Assembly (NCBI GenBank): GCA_014871385.1
Contig: CM026423.1
Location: 5,742,967 to 5,806,966 of the forward strand
Length of the DNA: 64,000 nt
Reading direction: 5' to 3'
Source: Ceratodon purpureus
Lineage: Eukaryota > Streptophyta > Bryopsida > Pseudoditrichales > Ditrichaceae
The notes beneath the pieces were generated by a model. It searched no databases. It was not told the origin of the DNA and was given only the letters and a program-made list of their open reading frames with translations. Shown one piece after another: positions 63,186 through 64,000 of this stretch. Position 1 is the first letter of the stretch. Every line of letters starts with the position of its first letter. A program made the position numbers and the translations under genes.

Positions 63186-64000
63186 TAGGCAACAATGAAC
63201 GTGGTGCTGTCGCTGGGGTGCCTCAAACACGCGGCACTAGGTCTCAGTTTCGGACCTGCTCTACGAAGGGTGAGTGTGAGTACATTACAATTTCCAAGCA
63301 GCAGTGGATCTAATTTACCAAGATAAAGTGGTTCAGGATAAGACACAAATGCCCATCGTGATCTTCACGTATTAGCTGCCGATTGCTGTTTCGAAGTGCT
63401 TCAAAGCGTTTCAAGTTGCTAGAAATATTTTTGCTTGTAGGTGAACTTCTGATCATATTGAAAGAGCCAGAGATATTGAGATTTGTTAGTGGTGGATGTT
63501 TAGTTTTAAGATGTTACATTAATTGTTTTTGTACAAAACTTCTAGGCAGAACGTGATTTCTCTAGGTGTATTTTAGTGGAAACGATTTTGAGTTCTTCAC
63601 CGGATGGTCTGTTCCATTTTTATAATGGGATCTGTTGTACTTGAATATCACACTTGCAAAAGTTTTATTTTCATGGACTTGCTAAAATGAATGTGACATG
63701 GATCCGAGAAAAAAATTTATAGCTGTAATTTATACTGTGCAAGCATCTTGAGTCAAGGAATAACCACACGGCACCCATCGCAGGTCAGAAGAGACTGAAT
63801 AATTTGTAATATGAATAAGGAATAGCATGAAGTGTCATCATAAAGCCAAACGCTTCGTAATTTGCAACTTACATTTGCTATATATGTCAAGGAACTTTCG
63901 GGAATAAACAGCCGATATAATGTCCACTAAAGTGTCTGCGTTCGAAATTGCCACGCAAAGACTCTAGTGAACATACCATATCGGTTTTAATCTCAGGTCA
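63186..64000. other. 3' flank of the RBM42-like gene to the window end
   Basis: AT-rich sequence that probably includes the 3' UTR. A 70-codon minus ORF (63134-63346) overlaps the last exon and has no domain. No other gene is seen before the window ends. Confidence 0.5.

Overview
The window is nuclear DNA of a land plant. Genes have GT-AG introns of mostly 55-400 bp, and AT-rich intergenic DNA surrounds them. It also holds a Stowaway-type MITE and plant telomere-like TTTAGGG repeats. The conserved genes are plant-type: a STAY-GREEN Mg-dechelatase, a class XI-like LRR receptor kinase, TIM9, MCM3 and an RBM42-like RRM protein. Introns are compact, and the STAY-GREEN protein lacks the C-terminal cysteine motif of angiosperm SGRs. 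This fits a non-seed plant such as a bryophyte or lycophyte, but the species cannot be fixed from the sequence.

Layout. 1-5.6 kb: a five-exon STAY-GREEN-like gene (+). 5.6-11.2 kb: AT-rich DNA with inverted repeats, a 215-bp Stowaway-like MITE, and a GC-rich block near 9.6-10.3 kb that I cannot assign. 11.26-26.65 kb: a sharply different, GC-richer block that looks like one large undescribed mobile element. 26.7-32.5 kb: AT-rich DNA with a decayed tandem array, then a GC-rich, G-tract-rich stretch. 32.5-34.8 kb: a gene with a GATA-like zinc knuckle and a PHD finger (+). 37.2-40.9 kb: an LRR receptor kinase (-). 41-46 kb: promoter repeats, then AT-rich DNA with tandem duplications. 46.3-47.3 kb: TIM9 (+). 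51.8-58.3 kb: a 17-exon MCM3 gene (-). 60.5-63.2 kb: an RBM42-like gene (+), divergent from MCM3.

The 11.26-26.65 kb block is the exciting part. It carries 28 exact copies of the palindrome TCGGC-N5-GCCGA plus three degenerate copies at its two ends; I saw none outside it. Its genes are divergent from a 1-kb central region. To the left (-) lies a five-exon gene encoding a ParB-like domain fused to a degenerate beta-type DNA methyltransferase-like domain (about 1286 aa). Further left are three tandem FCP1/NIF-type HAD-like ORFs with altered catalytic motifs. To the right (+) lies a two-exon gene of the DUF7869 type, with a putative RNase H-fold DD(E/D) transposase core and an in-frame amber codon near its end. 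A small orphan ORF (-), 100-bp tandem repeats and telomere-like repeats close the right side. The palindrome is present in all four well-supported introns, inside coding exons (reading VGCPPT or VGGQPT), next to stop codons and in a 74-bp tandem array in intron 1 of the ParB-like gene. My working hypothesis is a giant DNA transposon whose own proteins (ParB-like and/or transposase) recognise this palindrome.

Splice structures were derived by hand from reading-frame continuity and GT-AG sites. Family assignments come from recognised motifs, not from database searches.
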